Shown here piece by piece: positions 61,317 through 64,000 of a DNA stretch of 64,000 nucleotides; the stretch's first letter is position 1, and each line of letters starts with the position of its first letter. The translations under genes were made by a program, and so were the position numbers. The DNA is from Streptomyces sp. YPW6 (GTDB lineage Bacteria; Actinomycetota; Actinomycetes; Streptomycetales; Streptomycetaceae), in assembly GCF_018866325.1 (NCBI RefSeq), contig NZ_CP076457.1, positions 868,001 to 932,000 of the forward strand, written 5' to 3'. The notes beneath the pieces are model-generated. The model was not told the DNA's origin. It ran no database searches and was given only the letters and a program-made list of their open reading frames with translations.

Positions 61317-61988
61317 ATGCCGCTGACGCGTACCCAGATGGCCGCCCGTGCCGCGCGGGACCTGCCCGACGGCTCCTACGTCAATCTCGGCATCGGCCTG
61401 CCGACGCTCATCCCCGGTCATCTGCCGGACGGCGTCGAGGTGGTGTTCCAGTCGGAGAACGGCATTCTCGGCGTCGGCCCCTACCCCGTCGCGTCCGAGG
61501 TCAGGGCGGATCTGATCAACGCGGGCAAGGAGACGGTGACCCTGCTGCCCGGGGCGTCCTGTGTCGACTCCGCGCTCTCCTTCGCGATGATCCGGGGCGG
61601 GCACGTCGACGTGGCGGTCCTGGGGGCGATGCAGGTGTCCGCCTCCGGCGACCTGGCGAACTGGGTGGTCCCCGGCGCGATGGTCAAGGGGATGGGCGGT
61701 GCCATGGACCTCGTCCACGGGGCCCGGCACGTCATCGTGCTGACGGAGCACACGGCACGCGACGGCTCCCCCAAGCTCCTCGCGGAGTGTGCCCTGCCGC
61801 TGACCGGCCGGGGCGTCGTGCACCGGATCATCACCGATCTCGCGGTGCTCGACGTCACCCCCGGCGGCTTCCTGCTGCATGAGGTGGCGGCCGGGGTGAC
61901 GGTCGATCAGGTACGGGCCGCGACCGGGGCGGAGGTGACCGTGGCGCCCTGCCTGGCAGTGGCGCCCCGGAGCGCCCCCGTGCCCTGA
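61317..61988 (+). CDS. scoB: 3-oxoacid CoA-transferase subunit B
   Basis: 223 residues. The catalytic Glu lies in [16 protein letters not shown], which forms the enzyme-CoA thioester. [11 protein letters not shown] is typical and so is [24 protein letters not shown]. It starts 1 bp after scoA and forms a heterotetramer with it. With Glu present and both subunits complete, the enzyme should be active. Confidence 0.93.
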   Translation: MPLTRTQMAARAARDLPDGSYVNLGIGLPTLIPGHLPDGVEVVFQSENGILGVGPYPVASEVRADLINAGKETVTLLPGASCVDSALSFAMIRGGHVDVAVLGAMQVSASGDLANWVVPGAMVKGMGGAMDLVHGARHVIVLTEHTARDGSPKLLAECALPLTGRGVVHRIITDLAVLDVTPGGFLLHEVAAGVTVDQVRAATGAEVTVAPCLAVAPRSAPVP

Positions 61989-62366
61989 TCGGCGGGCGCG
62001 GCGGGCGGGAGGAGCGGTGAGGCGTCGGCGGGGAGGCGCGGGCGGGAAAGACCGGTGAGGCGTCGGGCGGGGGCGCGGGCGGGGAAGACCGACGAGGCGT
62101 CGGGCGGGGAGGCGCGGGCGGTAAAAGCCGGTGAGGCGTCGGGCGGGGAGGCCCGCGCCTCGCACCCGTAGCAGCCGGGCGGGCTCACGGCAACAGGTCG
62201 TGGACCCCGGCTCCCGGGCCGGTTGTGGAGGGCATCGCCATTACCCGGCCTCCCGCCCGCTCCCTACGGTGACCGCACCCCGGCCGCACCCGCCGCCGCA
62301 CGGCGGGCCCCGGCCGGGGCCACGGGATCACGGGCGATCCCGTGCACCGTCCCACGGGAGGTCACC
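61989..62366. other. Intergenic region after scoB, mostly repeats
   Basis: 378 bp. 62019-62160 is a 38-bp tandem repeat tract (listed separately). The rest includes the promoter region of the secreted esterase. Frames that cross it are Arg/Pro-rich and unsupported. Confidence 0.5.
62019..62160. repeat. Four tandem copies of a ~38-bp repeat
   Basis: Units start with GAGGCGTCGG at 62019, 62057, 62094 and 62133 (periods 38, 37, 39) and continue GGCGGGGAGGCGCGGGCGG, then AAA-rich AAGACCG. Copies differ by a few bases and by 1-bp indels. There is no spacer diversity, so it is not a CRISPR array. Confidence 0.8.
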
Positions 62367-63689
62367 ATGCCGCACGTCATGCCGTCGCATCCGGCTCCGC
62401 TCAAGGCTCCGCCCGGCGCCCCGCCGCCCGGGGCGGAGCGCGGCGGGCGGTGGCGGCGTACCGTCCGGCGGTTCGCCGTCGCCGTCGCCCTGGCCACCGG
62501 GGCAGCGCTCACCGGACCGGGACTCGCCGGGGCGGCGCCGGCCGGCCCCGTGGCCGCCGGGGAGCGGGCGTCCGCCGCCCTGGAGCGGGTCACCTCGTTC
62601 GGGGCCAACCCCGGCGGCCTGACCATGTACGTGTACCGGCCCGCGGCGCTTCCGGCGAACGCGCCCGTGGTCGTCGCCCTGCACGGGTGCACCCAGAGCG
62701 CGCAGGTCTACTCCGACAACGCCGGTCTGAACACCTTCGCCGACCGCCACGGTTTCCTGGTCGTGTACGCCGAGACGACCACCGCCAACAACGCCAGCAC
62801 GTGCTTCAACTGGTTCCAGCCGGGCGACACCCGGCGGGGCGGGGGCGAGGCCGCGTCGATCCGGCAGATGGTCGCGCACGCCGCGACCGCCTACGGCGTG
62901 GACACCGGCCGGGTCCAGATCACCGGTCTCTCGGCGGGCGGGGCGATGACCTCCGCCATGCTGGCCGCCTACCCGGACGTCTTCGCCGCGGGCGCGGTCG
63001 TCGCCGGCATCCCGTACGGCTGCGGGACCGACGTCGTCTCGGCGTTCGGCTGCATGAGCCCCGGTGTGGACCGCACCCCGGCGGCGTGGGCGCAGGCCGT
63101 CCGGGACGCGCACCCCGGTTTCGCGGGCCCCTGGCCCCGGGTGGCGATCTGGCACGGAGACCAGGACACGACCGTCGCCCCGAGGAACGCCGACGAGCTG
63201 CGGGACCAGTGGACCGCGGTGCACGGGCTCGGCCGGACCCCGGACCGTACCTCCACGATCGGCCCCGACGACACCCGGTGGAGCGAGTATCTGGCGGCGG
63301 ACGGCCGAAGCGTCGTGGAGGTCGACCGGGTGCCCGGCATCGGGCACGGCACCCCGGTCGATCCGGGCAGCGGCGCCGAGCAGTGCGGTGCGACCGGGAC
63401 CCGGCACTTCATCGACTCGATCTGCTCCAGCCACTGGATCGTCCGGTTCTTCGGTCTGGACGGCACCACCGCCCCCGAGCCGCCCGTGGACCCGCCCGCC
63501 GAGCCCGCCGCCTGCTGGACGGCGAACAACTACGAGCACGTGCGCGCCGGCCGGGCCACCACCGCCGGCGGCCAGGTGTACGCGAAGGGCTCCGGCCAGC
63601 TCCTGGGGCTCTACAACACCTTCGTGACCCACACCCTCAAGGAGTCCCCCGCAGGCCACTACGTCCTCGCCGACGGCTCCTGCCCCTGA
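62367..63689 (+). CDS. Secreted PHB depolymerase/feruloyl-esterase-type hydrolase
   Basis: 440 residues. A long basic N-terminus and hydrophobic core (FAVAVALATGAALTGPGLAGAAPA) form a signal peptide. VVALHGCTQSAQVYSDNAGLN holds the oxyanion region, the nucleophile is in ITGLSAGGAMTSAML, the Asp in HGDQDTTVAP and the His in GIGHGTPVDP. This is the PHB-depolymerase (esterase_phb) family. A linker rich in Pro (APEPPVDPPAEPAA) leads to a ~55-residue C-terminal module starting CWTANNYEHVRAGRA, likely substrate-binding. GGGAGG precedes the ATG. The substrate may be PHB, feruloyl esters or acetylated polysaccharide. Confidence 0.87.
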   Translation: MPHVMPSHPAPLKAPPGAPPPGAERGGRWRRTVRRFAVAVALATGAALTGPGLAGAAPAGPVAAGERASAALERVTSFGANPGGLTMYVYRPAALPANAPVVVALHGCTQSAQVYSDNAGLNTFADRHGFLVVYAETTTANNASTCFNWFQPGDTRRGGGEAASIRQMVAHAATAYGVDTGRVQITGLSAGGAMTSAMLAAYPDVFAAGAVVAGIPYGCGTDVVSAFGCMSPGVDRTPAAWAQAVRDAHPGFAGPWPRVAIWHGDQDTTVAPRNADELRDQWTAVHGLGRTPDRTSTIGPDDTRWSEYLAADGRSVVEVDRVPGIGHGTPVDPGSGAEQCGATGTRHFIDSICSSHWIVRFFGLDGTTAPEPPVDPPAEPAACWTANNYEHVRAGRATTAGGQVYAKGSGQLLGLYNTFVTHTLKESPAGHYVLADGSCP

Positions 63690-63746
63690 CGCCGGCCGCC
63701 CGATACCGGCCAACCGCACCACGCCCACCCGACGGAGGCACCTCTC

Positions 63747-64000
63747 ATGCTGACCCCACCCCCGGCACCACCGGCGTTGCGGCGCGCCGGACCACGACAC
63801 GACTCCGCCCGCCGCCCGCCCCGGGGCCGATGGCTGCGCCGAGCGGCCGTCGCGGCGGCCGTCCTGACCGTCTGGACAGCGGCCCCGTCCGCCGCGGCCC
63901 CGCCGGACCGGGGCTCCGGGCACGGGCACTGCGCCCGGCAGGGCGTCCTGCACGTGCCCGGAGCCGCCCGCCAACAGGCGGACTGCCTGACGGAGTTGAC
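63747..64000 (+). CDS. Secreted protein, N-terminal fragment (possibly tannase-like)
   Basis: 84 codons to the window edge. The basic N-terminus and hydrophobic stretch AAVAAAVLTVWTAAPSAAAP form a signal peptide. The mature start has CARQGVLHVPGAARQQADCLTEL. A 'VPGA..Q...CL..L' start is known to me from secreted tannase/feruloyl-esterase-like enzymes, but the evidence is thin. GGAGG stands 9 bp before the ATG. It follows the PHB-depolymerase gene by 57 bp and may be co-transcribed. Confidence 0.6.
   Translation, partial: MLTPPPAPPALRRAGPRHDSARRPPRGRWLRRAAVAAAVLTVWTAAPSAAAPPDRGSGHGHCARQGVLHVPGAARQQADCLTEL

Noticed and set aside
62019..62160. CRISPR array
   Set aside because: The 38-bp units are contiguous with no unique spacers and no cas genes occur in the window.

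Overview
This 64 kb window is chromosomal DNA from a high-GC actinomycete, most likely Streptomyces or a close relative. The signs are GC-rich third codon positions, many GTG starts, ATGA/GTGA gene overlaps, leaderless starts, and an isorenieratene-type carotenoid cluster next to an ethylmalonyl-CoA (EMC) pathway operon. No phage, transposase, CRISPR array, rRNA or tRNA was seen. The window opens in the 3' end of a VOC-family gene and closes inside a secreted-protein gene.

Layout. 0.5-8.9 kb: two convergent carotenoid operons, crtY-crtT-crtU on + and crtE-crtI-crtB plus a Rieske/DUF5914-type gene on -. Together they predict GGPP to phytoene to lycopene to beta-carotene to isorenieratene, with an unassigned Rieske protein as an extra step. 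9.3-20.1 kb: a run of hydrolases, namely a secreted CocE/S15-like enzyme, an S66 LD-carboxypeptidase, an S9 prolyl oligopeptidase, an M20 peptidase, an M55 D-aminopeptidase, a secreted C15-like protein lacking the catalytic Cys, and a secreted alpha/beta hydrolase. 20.2-28 kb: an NCS1 permease with a Cys-rich tail, an aldo/keto reductase divergent from a LysR regulator, an MFS exporter with a C-terminal Ig-like tail, an SRPBCC protein and a VOC protein. 28.5-33.8 kb: a glycine-betaine operon (aldehyde dehydrogenase, choline oxidase-like GMC enzyme, BCCT transporter). 34-36.3 kb: a secreted S33 peptidase and a HEAT-repeat protein.

36.7-47.6 kb: C4/C5 acyl-CoA metabolism. It holds a duplicated 3-hydroxybutyryl-CoA dehydrogenase, a TetR regulator, then ccr, ecm, mcl, mch and mcd, which is the core of the EMC pathway for acetyl-CoA assimilation and supply of ethylmalonyl/methylmalonyl-CoA extender units. 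47.7-49.2 kb: psd and pssA for phosphatidylethanolamine synthesis. 49.4-51.1 kb: an ABC-F protein behind a 7-residue leader peptide. 51.5-56.4 kb: a five-gene branched-chain amino acid ABC transporter operon on -, divergent from a PucR-type regulator whose HTH is exactly duplicated (81 bp). 57.6-58.25 kb: a mosaic repeat tract. 58.3-64 kb: glycerate kinase, a NUDIX gene with an apparent internal deletion, an orphan ribbon-helix-helix antitoxin-like gene, a two-subunit 3-oxoacid CoA-transferase, a 38-bp repeat tract, a secreted PHB-depolymerase-type esterase and the start of another secreted protein.

The best candidates for something undescribed are the Rieske protein in the carotenoid operon, the Cys-to-Ser C15 protein inside the peptidase run, the leader-peptide-controlled ABC-F gene, the PucR HTH duplication, and the exporter with Ig-like repeats. 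All functional calls rest on reading motifs by eye; no database search was possible.
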